Source: Rickettsia typhi (GTDB lineage Bacteria > Pseudomonadota > Gammaproteobacteria > Burkholderiales > Burkholderiaceae_C). From it: DNA of 5,785 nt. The notes beneath the pieces were generated by a model, which was given only the letters and a program-made list of their open reading frames with translations, was not told where the DNA came from and did no database searches. Position numbers and translations under genes: made by a program. Position 1 is the first letter of the stretch. Every line of letters starts with the position of its first letter. Shown piece by piece: positions 1 through 5,067 of this stretch. The DNA is taken from positions 1 to 5,785 of the forward strand of contig CALPPP020000091.1 in assembly GCA_943325485.2 (NCBI GenBank). Reading direction: 5' to 3'.

Positions 1-178
1 TGAATACTCCCAAATCCAAATCGAGCGTGGCGGCGAATTTCGCGGCGAAATGCAGCAAGTGGGCGCGCCCCCCGTCTACCCCGCAGGCTCTGCTCCCAGC
101 GCTCCCAAGCCCAATGTCGTGGCACCTGGCATACCCACCCCTCCAACAGCACCTGCAGGCGGCAATACCTCTAACTAA
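1..178 (+). CDS. C-terminal fragment of a probable bactofilin (polymer-forming cytoskeletal protein)
   Basis: An open frame enters from the left edge (first full codon at base 2) and ends at TAA 176-178, leaving 58 visible residues. The first part reads EYSQIQIERGGEFRGEM, which resembles the last rung of a bactofilin beta-helix, where short I-x-I-E-x-G-x-x-x-x-G repeats are typical. The rest is a low-complexity tail rich in Pro, Ala and Gly ending GGNTSN, like the disordered tails that flank bactofilin cores. Bactofilins polymerise without nucleotide into filaments that influence cell shape and envelope placement. The start and main domain lie outside the window, so the family rests on one rung plus the tail. 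Another beta-helical or repeat protein is possible. A hairpin terminator follows 13 bases after the stop. Confidence 0.5.
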   Translation, partial: EYSQIQIERGGEFRGEMQQVGAPPVYPAGSAPSAPKPNVVAPGIPTPPTAPAGGNTSN

Positions 179-191
179 ACGCTTGGCCTTT

Positions 192-213
192 ACCCCTTAC
201 TTATAGGGGTTTT
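192..213 (+). terminator. Rho-independent terminator of the left-edge gene, inside the end of the converging gene
   Basis: ACCCCT (192-197) pairs perfectly with AGGGGT (205-210) around a 7-base loop, TACTTAT. The stem's last T begins a run of four T (210-213). This is a short GC-rich stem with a modest T-tract on the plus strand, placed just after the stop at 176-178. On the minus strand the hairpin is followed by AAAGG, not a T-run, so it should act mainly on plus-strand transcripts. The right arm and T-run lie inside the last codons of the minus-strand gene at 197-601. Confidence 0.55.
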
Positions 214-601
214 CGCACACTTCCTGAGGTGCTTTTTTCATGCACCGGCAGCTGAAGCCATAGGTTTTCAGGTTCTTTTTTTCAATGCCTCTGACAGAGG
301 CATTTCTTTTTTGTCCGGCTGGCACATAAACCTTGGGCTCGAAAGCGTGTTGGCGTTGTTTGCCGTCTTTCATCTCGAAGCTGGCTCCCACACAGTAGAT
401 GGGACCACTCAGGCGGTTGCTCACCTCAAACATCATCAACTCGGGGTCATCACTGGACCAGCCTGATTGAATGCTGACCTGTTTCAGCTCTGTAGGCGAT
501 AAGTCATAGCCTTTGAGGGGCTCTTTGGCATCCCACCAACCCATGGCAGACAAAGATCCTGCGCCCATCGTGAACAGGCAAATCACTACCCAGCTCTTCA
601 T
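197..601 (-). CDS. Small exported protein of unknown function with four mature cysteines
   Basis: The 134-residue product is not one I recognise. Residues 1-19 form a signal peptide: Lys2, a hydrophobic stretch WVVICLFTMGAG, and a likely signal peptidase I site after SLSA (residue 19), so the mature protein should be periplasmic or secreted. The mature part has Cys70, Cys118, Cys120 and Cys129, enough for two disulfides, with a C-R-C motif near the end. The middle (about 54-105) alternates strand-like segments, for example MMFEVSNRL, GPIYCVGASFE and EPKVYVPAGQ, which suggests a small beta-sandwich; this is a guess from pattern only. The ATG at 601-599 overlaps the TGA of the upstream haloacid dehalogenase gene (600-598) as ATGA. 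No Shine-Dalgarno sequence is visible in front of it (TTGCCCTTGCT precedes the ATG), so translation probably depends on coupling to that gene. A link to dehalogenation is not shown by the sequence. Confidence 0.75.
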   Translation of the reverse strand: MKSWVVICLFTMGAGSLSAMGWWDAKEPLKGYDLSPTELKQVSIQSGWSSDDPELMMFEVSNRLSGPIYCVGASFEMKDGKQRQHAFEPKVYVPAGQKRNASVRGIEKKNLKTYGFSCRCMKKAPQEVCENPYK

Positions 602-1284
602 AGCAAGGGCAATATATCTTTCAAGGTTAGACCGCTGTGGGTGGGGCGGGGTCCTAGGGTCTCAAATGGCAAGCCTTGGCGGTTGACCCAAAAGCTTTTG
701 AAGCCGAACCAAGTCGCGCCCAGCGCATCCCAGCTGTTGCTCGACACAAACAGCACCTCGCGCACATCCATGGGGTAGTGGTGGGTGACCAAGCCATAGC
801 TTTGGGGAGACGTTTTGAACTGCCGCACTTCATCGACCGACAACACCTTGTCAATCAAGCCCGTCATCCCTGCGCTGCTCACGGCCTTGGCCAGCATATC
901 GGGGCTGCCATTGGACAAAATTGCGCAACGCATACCTATGGCTTGGAGGTGTTGCAAGACCTCTTTGTTTTCTTCAAACGGTTTGAGTTGGGCATACTGG
1001 TCCATCAATTGTTTTTGTTTGGGTGGCGTGAGTTCAAGTTCCAATCTTTGGCAGGCGTATTGCAAGCCAAGACGCGTCAAATCCCAAAACGATTGGTAGT
1101 GCCGGCTGCCCAAGGGGTTCATAGGATCGCTCAGGGTCACCAAGCGGCTGTACTCGATTTGTTTATCGCGCCACAGCACTGACAAGGCGTTACCGCGTCC
1201 AGGAAATAAAGTTTCAGCCATGGCACTTACCGAGTACACATCGAACAAGGTACCGTAAGCATCAAAAACCACCAAACGAATCAT
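598..1284 (-). CDS. HAD-superfamily haloacid dehalogenase, type II (L-2-haloacid dehalogenase-like)
   Basis: The 228-residue protein is close in length to characterised L-2-haloacid dehalogenases. These cytoplasmic enzymes replace the halogen of L-2-haloacids with hydroxyl through an aspartyl-ester intermediate. Motif I is VVFDAYGTLFDV with nucleophile Asp8 and Thr12. Next come Arg39 in LWRDKQ, LSNGSP (Ser124, Asn125), Lys157, Tyr163 and FVSSNSWDALGA (Ser181, Asn183, Asp186), matching the residue set of Pseudomonas L-DEX. Compared with L-DEX there is a short extra loop around residues 53-60 in the cap region. I chose the ATG at 1284-1282 because TTAGGAGG lies just before it (4 bases from AGGAGG to the ATG). 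An in-frame ATG at 1305 would place this site inside the coding region and adds residues the family lacks. The gene is divergent from aroQ and translationally overlaps the exported protein downstream. The natural substrate cannot be read from the sequence; many such genes are annotated without proven dehalogenase activity. Confidence 0.9.
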   Translation of the reverse strand: MIRLVVFDAYGTLFDVYSVSAMAETLFPGRGNALSVLWRDKQIEYSRLVTLSDPMNPLGSRHYQSFWDLTRLGLQYACQRLELELTPPKQKQLMDQYAQLKPFEENKEVLQHLQAIGMRCAILSNGSPDMLAKAVSSAGMTGLIDKVLSVDEVRQFKTSPQSYGLVTHHYPMDVREVLFVSSNSWDALGATWFGFKSFWVNRQGLPFETLGPRPTHSGLTLKDILPLL

Positions 1285-1307
1285 GGCGCCTCCTAAGGGC
1301 GTCATCG

Positions 1308-1319
1308 TATACTTAATTT
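1308..1319 (+). promoter_or_regulatory. Candidate -10 element of aroQ, suggesting a leaderless transcript
   Basis: TATACT at 1308-1313 matches the sigma-70 -10 consensus at five of six positions. Its 3' end is 6 bases from the A of the aroQ ATG, so the expected transcription start falls at or next to the start codon. There is no recognisable -35 at the right distance (1285-1290 is GGCGCC). No Shine-Dalgarno sequence lies between the element and the ATG. The 35-base divergent gap must also serve the haloacid dehalogenase gene on the other strand. Confidence 0.35.
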
Positions 1320-1769
1320 ATGAAGATTCTCATTCTCAATGGCCCCAATCTCAATCTCTTGGGCACCCGTGAACCCGAACAATACGGACACGCCAGTTTG
1401 GCCGATGTCGAGGCCTTGTGCAAAGCTACCGCTCAGCCTTTGGGCTTGGAAGTGCATTTTGTGCAAAGCAACCACGAGGGTGAGTTGATCGACCAAATAC
1501 ATGCTTATGGGCAACTTTGCCAACAAGGCAAAGCCATTGGCGCTGTCTTTAACCCGGGGGCCTTCACCCATACCTCGGTCGCCTTGCACGACGCCATCAA
1601 GGGAACCGGTTTGCCCGTCATTGAAACCCACATCAGCAATGTGTTTGCGCGTGAAGCATTCCGCCACCACTCCTTTGTCTCACCCGTGGCGGTAGGCGTG
1701 ATTGCCGGTCTGGGTGTACAAGGCTATGCCTTGGCGATTCAAGCATTGGCACACCGCGCAGCAAAATAG
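1320..1769 (+). CDS. aroQ: 3-dehydroquinate dehydratase, type II
   Basis: This 149-residue cytoplasmic enzyme removes water from 3-dehydroquinate to give 3-dehydroshikimate, the third step of the shikimate pathway to aromatic amino acids and folate. The length is normal for the small dodecameric type II family. The N-terminus [19 protein letters not shown] holds Arg17 and the catalytic Tyr22 on the flexible lid. [16 protein letters not shown] gives Asn78 and His84, and VIETHISN gives Glu102 and catalytic His104. Arg111/Arg115 in [10 protein letters not shown] and a [11 protein letters not shown] segment follow. The ATG at 1320 is the only reasonable start: the family's conserved sequence begins right after it and an in-frame TAA sits at 1314-1316. 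No Shine-Dalgarno sequence precedes it. The MAPEG gene follows after 8 bases, so the two are probably co-transcribed. In many Burkholderiales aroQ instead precedes accB-accC, which are absent here. Confidence 0.97.
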   Translation: MKILILNGPNLNLLGTREPEQYGHASLADVEALCKATAQPLGLEVHFVQSNHEGELIDQIHAYGQLCQQGKAIGAVFNPGAFTHTSVALHDAIKGTGLPVIETHISNVFAREAFRHHSFVSPVAVGVIAGLGVQGYALAIQALAHRAAK

Positions 1770-1777
1770 GAAAAACG

Positions 1778-2152
1778 ATGAACATACCAGTGGCTTGTGT
1801 GGTGGCGGCAGGCGTGCTGCCCCTGTTGGGAGCAGCCAGCGCCAAATGGGGTTTCAAAGGCTTTGATAACCACAATCCCCGTGCATGGTTGGCCGAACAA
1901 ACCGGCGCCAGAGCCCGCGCCAATGCGGCGCAGCACAACAGTTTTGAGGCCTTTCCTTTTTTTGCAGCGGCTGTTTTATTGGCCTTGCATTTCCAAATGG
2001 ATGCGGCGCTGCTTGAAACCCTGTGCTTGGTGTTTGTGGCTGCCAGAGCCTTGTACTTCCTGGCTTATGTGATGGACTGGGCCAGTTTTCGCACCCTGTG
2101 CTGGAGCGTTGGCTATGGCACTTGTTTGGCCATTTACCTGCAAGTTATATAA
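1778..2152 (+). CDS. MAPEG-family integral membrane protein
   Basis: The 124-residue protein belongs to the MAPEG family (membrane-associated proteins in eicosanoid and glutathione metabolism). Some members are glutathione-dependent transferases or peroxidases, but bacterial members of this short type are mostly uncharacterised. Four hydrophobic segments are visible: about 3-22, 58-73, 77-98 and 104-123. Between the first two lies a conserved polar stretch with DNHNPRAWL (30-38) and R-A-N-A-A-Q-H-N-S-F-E (47-57), which corresponds to the family's R-x-x-x-A-x-x-N-x-x-E signature. RALYFLAYVMDWASFRT (90-106) is also typical. The start is backed by TAGGA, 6 bases before the ATG at 1778. That TAG is also the stop codon of aroQ, so the two genes form a tight pair with an 8-base gap. 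Whether it binds glutathione cannot be told from this sequence. Confidence 0.88.
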   Translation: MNIPVACVVAAGVLPLLGAASAKWGFKGFDNHNPRAWLAEQTGARARANAAQHNSFEAFPFFAAAVLLALHFQMDAALLETLCLVFVAARALYFLAYVMDWASFRTLCWSVGYGTCLAIYLQVI

Positions 2153-2161
2153 ACCCTAGAT

Positions 2162-2503
2162 TTACTCTGAAATCACCTTGCAGGGTGCTTTGATGCCTCT
2201 GGCGCTTTTCATTTGGTCGCATCGCTCCATCGCTTTGCGTTCTGCGACCGCAGACATCTTCACGTAAATAGAGCAGGTAAAGACCATTTTTTCTTGGTCC
2301 ATGCTGTTGTCGAAGCTCACGGCACAACGCCCAATATCGCCCAAATGGGGCCTCTCATTGCGATAAGCCTCTTGCAGTGCACTGGGCAGATCGTGCAAGT
2401 GGACGTAGGGAAATTTGTAGGGATCCGCATTGGCAGACGCTGAAATGGCAAATAAACCGGTAACAAGGCTAGCCACATAAAGGGTGAAAAAACTTTTCTT
2501 CAT
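2162..2503 (-). CDS. Small exported protein of unknown function with two likely disulfides
   Basis: The 113-residue product is not one I recognise. It has a clear signal peptide: KK at 2-3, a hydrophobic core FFTLYVASLVTGLFAI, and a likely cleavage after ASA (24) or ANA (26), giving a mature periplasmic protein starting near DPYKFPYV. The mature part has exactly four cysteines (60, 77, 95, 108). The second half, with AERKAMERC and MKSARGIKAPC, looks like a basic amphipathic helix followed by a short extended end. The sequence is unrelated to the exported protein at 197-601 despite similar size and cysteine number. The ATG at 2503-2501 has only a weak GGCTCTCA in front of it and no in-frame alternative giving a proper signal peptide. 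Only 9 bases separate its stop from the converging MAPEG gene. TATGAT on the minus strand (2517-2512) could be its -10, which would give a very short leader. Confidence 0.75.
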   Translation of the reverse strand: MKKSFFTLYVASLVTGLFAISASANADPYKFPYVHLHDLPSALQEAYRNERPHLGDIGRCAVSFDNSMDQEKMVFTCSIYVKMSAVAERKAMERCDQMKSARGIKAPCKVISE

Positions 2504-2511
2504 TGAGAGCC

Positions 2512-2517
2512 ATCATA
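2512..2517 (-). promoter_or_regulatory. Candidate -10 element for the four-cysteine exported protein
   Basis: Read on the minus strand this is TATGAT, five of six matches to the sigma-70 -10 consensus. The expected transcription start falls only a few bases before the ATG at 2503. I see no convincing -35. The rest of the 88-base divergent gap (2504-2591) holds the ribosome binding site of the Gly/His-rich gene and a lone plus-strand TTGAAA at 2555-2560 without a good partner -10. Confidence 0.22.
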
Positions 2518-2581
2518 AATCAGTTGTCTGTCATCCTCTAAGGCAGGGATCACGTTGAAAGCATGTCATTTGCTCTTCATC

Positions 2582-2586
2582 AAGGA
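2582..2586 (+). promoter_or_regulatory. Ribosome binding site of the Gly/His-rich gene
   Basis: AAGGA lies 5 bases before the ATG at 2592. It decides the start against a longer TTG-initiated frame from 2555 that reads a different phase and lacks a signal peptide. Confidence 0.6.
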
Positions 2587-2591
2587 TTTTC

Positions 2592-2981
2592 ATGAAAAAG
2601 CCCCTGTTTTGCGCTGCTTTATGTCTCGTATTGCTTGCGCCCACCCTGTCCTTGGCAGGTGGCGATGGATGGCGAGGACATTCTGCACATGGCTACTATG
2701 GCCAGCCTCGGGGTCATGGCGGCGGCCACGGCGGATATGGTGCTTATGGCCGTGGCGACAGAGGTCTGGGCTGGGTACCGTGGGCGTCAGCTGTCGTCAT
2801 CGGCTCTAGCCTTTACTGGGCCAATCAAGCCTATAGCCAGCCAACGACCACCATCATCGTGACGCCTCCACCGCCTGTGGCCTTAGAGGCACCTCGGGTA
2901 GCCTATTTTTGCCAATCATCAAGGCAATATTACCCCTACGTCGCTACCTGCAACATGCCTTGGCAGCTTGTCCCCTATTAA
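2592..2981 (+). CDS. Exported Gly/His/Tyr-rich protein with a C-terminal YYPYVxxC motif, function unknown
   Basis: The 129-residue protein has four parts. Residues 1-22 are a signal peptide (MKKP, hydrophobic LFCAALCLVLLA, likely cleavage after SLA). Residues 23-58 are low-complexity and rich in Gly, His, Tyr and Arg, including RGHGGGHGGYGAYGRGDRG. Residues 61-77 are a moderately hydrophobic segment, WVPWASAVVIGSSLYWA, which may be a membrane helix. A Thr/Pro linker (84-96, TTTIIVTPPPP) leads to a compact C-terminal motif, YFCQSSRQYYPYVATCNMPWQLVP (105-128), with Cys107 and Cys120. Similar C-termini (YYC, YYPYV, C, then W-x-x-V-P) recur in small envelope proteins of proteobacteria, from memory and without a function I can name. 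AAGGA 5 bases before the ATG supports the start. The TAA at 2979-2981 shares three bases with the stop codon of the converging exonuclease gene. The His-rich stretch could bind metal, but nothing here proves it. Confidence 0.82.
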   Translation: MKKPLFCAALCLVLLAPTLSLAGGDGWRGHSAHGYYGQPRGHGGGHGGYGAYGRGDRGLGWVPWASAVVIGSSLYWANQAYSQPTTTIIVTPPPPVALEAPRVAYFCQSSRQYYPYVATCNMPWQLVPY

Positions 2982-3913
2982 CTCGCCAACAGCTGGGTGG
3001 TTTTTTGGCCTTGGCGGTCTGAGTGTCGAACCAAGCCGCCCAGTGTTTCAATATCTACGCTGGCGCGTTTGCCTTGGTAAACACGGTTCTTAAGCCATGA
3101 CAGCTCTTCTTGCAAGGCTTTATCGCCGCCCAGTTGCCGGTGCCAGCATTTGATCTCAGGTGCCCAACGGTAGCCACGTGCTTTGAGCAAATCTTTGGCA
3201 TCAAAGGGAGAGCCGGTGGCGTACAAGCGCACCTGCGGCTGGTTGAGTGACTCCAGCAAGCGCAGCAAAGCCGGTTGTTGGCTCTGCGGCAACACTGCAT
3301 GGAGCAATTCCAGCAATGCCCAGCAATCGGTTTCAGCGCGATGCGCTTCATAAAAAATACCTTGCGTTTGAAGCAAGTACTCCAGCTTGGCCGAGCCCAC
3401 GCCTTCGCCTTTCCAATCGATGTCCTTGATGCTGCAAACCCATTGTTTGTCTTTGAAAACAGGCCAGCGCTTTTCAACAAAGGGTCGATCAAAAGAGGCG
3501 TTGTGCGCAATGATGACGCTGGCATTTGCGATGAATTTTTCAACAACGGCGTCGTCAATGCGCTTGCCGCGAACCATGTCGTCGGTGATGTGATGCACTT
3601 GGGTGGTTTCAGGTGGAATAGGGCGTCCAGGGTCTTCAAGCTCATCAAACACTTCTCGCACCTTGTGTACCGTGCCTAAAACAGGGTCAAACTCAAATGC
3701 AATCATGCCAAGCTCAATCACCTGGTCATCTTGCGAACTCAAGCCTGTGGTTTCGGTATCGAGCACCACGCCGATTTGCAGCATTTGGCCAGGGGTTGAG
3801 GGCGCAAAGCTGTGACGTGGAACCAAGCGGCGCAATACACGGTAGTCGGGGTGTACGGACAAAGCTTCAGCCAGATCAGCAATGTCTTTGGGTGAGAGTT
3901 CAGAGAGGTTCAT
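2978..3913 (-). CDS. DnaQ-like 3'-5' exonuclease (DEDDh family) with extra N- and C-terminal regions
   Basis: The 311-residue protein has an RNase-T/DnaQ exonuclease domain at about 47-208. Exo I is VVLDTETTGL (Asp52, Glu54), Exo II is IIAHNASFDRPF (Asp142) and Exo III is AHRAETDCWALLELL (His191, Asp196). All five DEDDh residues, which bind two metal ions and remove 3' nucleotides, are present. Q-VHHITDDMV (105-114) is also typical of epsilon-type enzymes. Before the domain is a segment with HPDYRVLRRLVPR (21-33). After it, GSPFDAKDLLKARGYRW then WHRQL (234-261) forms a small basic-aromatic module that may help hold nucleic acid. The lack of a clamp-binding tail and the extra modules argue against it being the replicative epsilon subunit, so a repair or degradation role is likelier. 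It follows pyrD by 37 bases on the same strand. The bases before the ATG are pyrimidine-rich (TTTCCCCCTCT), with no Shine-Dalgarno sequence. Confidence 0.88.
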   Translation of the reverse strand: MNLSELSPKDIADLAEALSVHPDYRVLRRLVPRHSFAPSTPGQMLQIGVVLDTETTGLSSQDDQVIELGMIAFEFDPVLGTVHKVREVFDELEDPGRPIPPETTQVHHITDDMVRGKRIDDAVVEKFIANASVIIAHNASFDRPFVEKRWPVFKDKQWVCSIKDIDWKGEGVGSAKLEYLLQTQGIFYEAHRAETDCWALLELLHAVLPQSQQPALLRLLESLNQPQVRLYATGSPFDAKDLLKARGYRWAPEIKCWHRQLGGDKALQEELSWLKNRVYQGKRASVDIETLGGLVRHSDRQGQKTTQLLAS

Positions 3914-3950
3914 AGAGGGGGAAAGTTGATGGAGCAGATGTACAAAGTAT

Positions 3951-5027
3951 TCATTGCATGGTCTTCAAGCCCTTGGCCACTTGCGTGACCAAAGCAGGCC
4001 CTTGGTAAATCAAGCCTGTGTAGATCTGCACCACATTGGCCCCGGCTTGAATTTTTTCTATCGCATCTTGTGCGCTGAAAATACCACCCACACCCATGAT
4101 TGCAAAGTCAGGCCCTAGGCCTTGGCGTAAGGCTCGGATGACCCGGTTACTTGCTTGCTTGACAGGAGCACCCGACAAGCCACCCGCTTCGTTGGCGTGA
4201 GGCTGATGTTGAACAGCGTCTCTGGCTACAGTGGTGTTGGTGGCGATGACCCCCCATGCATTGTCTTTGGTCTGACCATTTTCTAGGCAATGGTTTTGCA
4301 AGGTCATGCACAGTTGGGCGAGCTGTGCCTCATCTAAATCGGGCGCAACTTTGATAAAGACAGGCACATGTTTTTGGTGGGTGTGTGCCAGTTGCGCCCG
4401 TGCCTCGCCCAGTAGGCCCAAGAGGTTTGACAAAGCCGCGTCACTTTGCAGGCTGCGTAGATTTTGCGTATTCGGACTGGAGATATTCACCGTGACATAG
4501 TCTGCAAACGGGTAAACCGCGTGTAAGCCGCGAAGGTAATCGTCGGCTGCACCTTCCATGGGGGTCGATGCATTTTTGCCAATGTTCAAGCCCAGCAGCA
4601 TAGGGCCGGGCTTGTTTTGGCGAAAACGTGCCAACTGCACATTGCGTAAAAAGCTCTCTAGCCCTTGGTTGTTGAACCCCAAACGGTTGATCAGGGCTTG
4701 GGCTTGCGCTAGCCGAAACATGCGTGGCTTGGGGTTGCCAGGCTGTGCCACCGGCGTGACCGTGCCCACCTCCACAAAACCAAAACCCATGGCTGCAAAT
4801 GCGTCGATGCAGCGGGCATTTTTGTCTAAACCCGCGGCAAGTCCCACACGGTTGGGAAATTTCAAACCTGCCAGTTGGATGGGGTCTTCGGTACGCTTTT
4901 GTTGGTAGGCCAAGCGCAAGAAATTGTGCTGGGTCGCCGACAGCAGGTTCAGCGTTGCATCGTGCGCCGCTTCAGCGTCTAAGCCAAACAACAAGGGACG
5001 CAGCAAGGCGTAGGGCAACAGGGACAT
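3951..5027 (-). CDS. pyrD: Dihydroorotate dehydrogenase (quinone), class 2
   Basis: This 358-residue FMN enzyme oxidises dihydroorotate to orotate in de novo pyrimidine synthesis and passes electrons to membrane quinone. The N-terminal helices (about 1-40, [20 protein letters not shown]) are the class 2 extension that docks on the inner membrane and forms the quinone tunnel. The FMN barrel follows: [11 protein letters not shown] (61-71), [18 protein letters not shown] (85-102), NRLGFNNQG (114-122) and GLNIGKN (146-152). [12 protein letters not shown] (180-191) carries Ser184, the class 2 catalytic base, in place of the cysteine of class 1. Later come [22 protein letters not shown] and IMGVGGI, the flavin phosphate loop. 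Length is normal. The ATG at 5027-5025 begins the usual [15 protein letters not shown] N-terminus. No good Shine-Dalgarno sequence is visible. It diverges from rpiA and is probably co-transcribed with the downstream exonuclease. Confidence 0.97.
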   Translation of the reverse strand: MSLLPYALLRPLLFGLDAEAAHDATLNLLSATQHNFLRLAYQQKRTEDPIQLAGLKFPNRVGLAAGLDKNARCIDAFAAMGFGFVEVGTVTPVAQPGNPKPRMFRLAQAQALINRLGFNNQGLESFLRNVQLARFRQNKPGPMLLGLNIGKNASTPMEGAADDYLRGLHAVYPFADYVTVNISSPNTQNLRSLQSDAALSNLLGLLGEARAQLAHTHQKHVPVFIKVAPDLDEAQLAQLCMTLQNHCLENGQTKDNAWGVIATNTTVARDAVQHQPHANEAGGLSGAPVKQASNRVIRALRQGLGPDFAIMGVGGIFSAQDAIEKIQAGANVVQIYTGLIYQGPALVTQVAKGLKTMQ

Positions 5028-5028
5028 G

Positions 5029-5034
5029 GATAAT
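5029..5034 (+). promoter_or_regulatory. rpiA: Candidate -10 element for rpiA in the pyrD-rpiA gap
   Basis: GATAAT matches the sigma-70 -10 consensus at five of six positions and would start transcription near 5041, giving a leader of about 27 bases to the ATG at 5068. The bases 17 upstream do not form a recognisable -35 and lie inside pyrD. On the minus strand, GTGACA at 5065-5060 resembles a -35 for pyrD, but I find no well-spaced -10 to match it. The gap between the two start codons is 40 bases. Confidence 0.25.
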
Positions 5035-5067
5035 CAGACATCTTCTTTAAAAATGGAATTGTCACCG

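Noticed and set aside
676..1182. Long plus-strand open frame of 168 residues opposite the haloacid dehalogenase gene
   Set aside because: It lies wholly antisense to a gene with all catalytic motifs. Its product is rich in His, Gln and Ala without any domain, as expected from reading the opposite strand.
1285..1305. Upstream ATG at 1305 for the haloacid dehalogenase
   Set aside because: It would place the strong TTAGGAGG site inside the coding sequence and add MTPLGGA, which does not fit the family's N-terminus.
1302..1670. Minus-strand open frame of 122 residues opposite aroQ
   Set aside because: It is antisense to a clearly identified enzyme, has no recognisable motif and no ribosome binding site, and its end overlaps the true divergent gap.
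2174..2191. Hairpin CACC-TTGCAG-GGTG followed by CTTT after the MAPEG gene
   Set aside because: The stem has only four Watson-Crick pairs and a short T-run, and it lies in the coding end of the converging gene. It is too weak to call a terminator.
2705..2765. GGCGGCGGCCACGGCGG-type DNA repeats
   Set aside because: They are irregular and fully explained by the Gly/His-rich coding sequence. They are neither a tandem repeat array nor a CRISPR.
2555..2809. TTG-initiated plus-strand frame overlapping the Gly/His-rich gene
   Set aside because: It is an out-of-frame shadow with a Trp/Arg-rich product. The signal peptide, ribosome binding site and domain layout support the frame starting at 2592.
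5026..5067. rpiA starting at 5026 or 5053
   Set aside because: The added residues do not resemble RpiA N-termini, and AGGG at 5020-5023 is too close to the ATG at 5026. The 5026 start stays possible in principle, so it is mentioned in the overlap finding.
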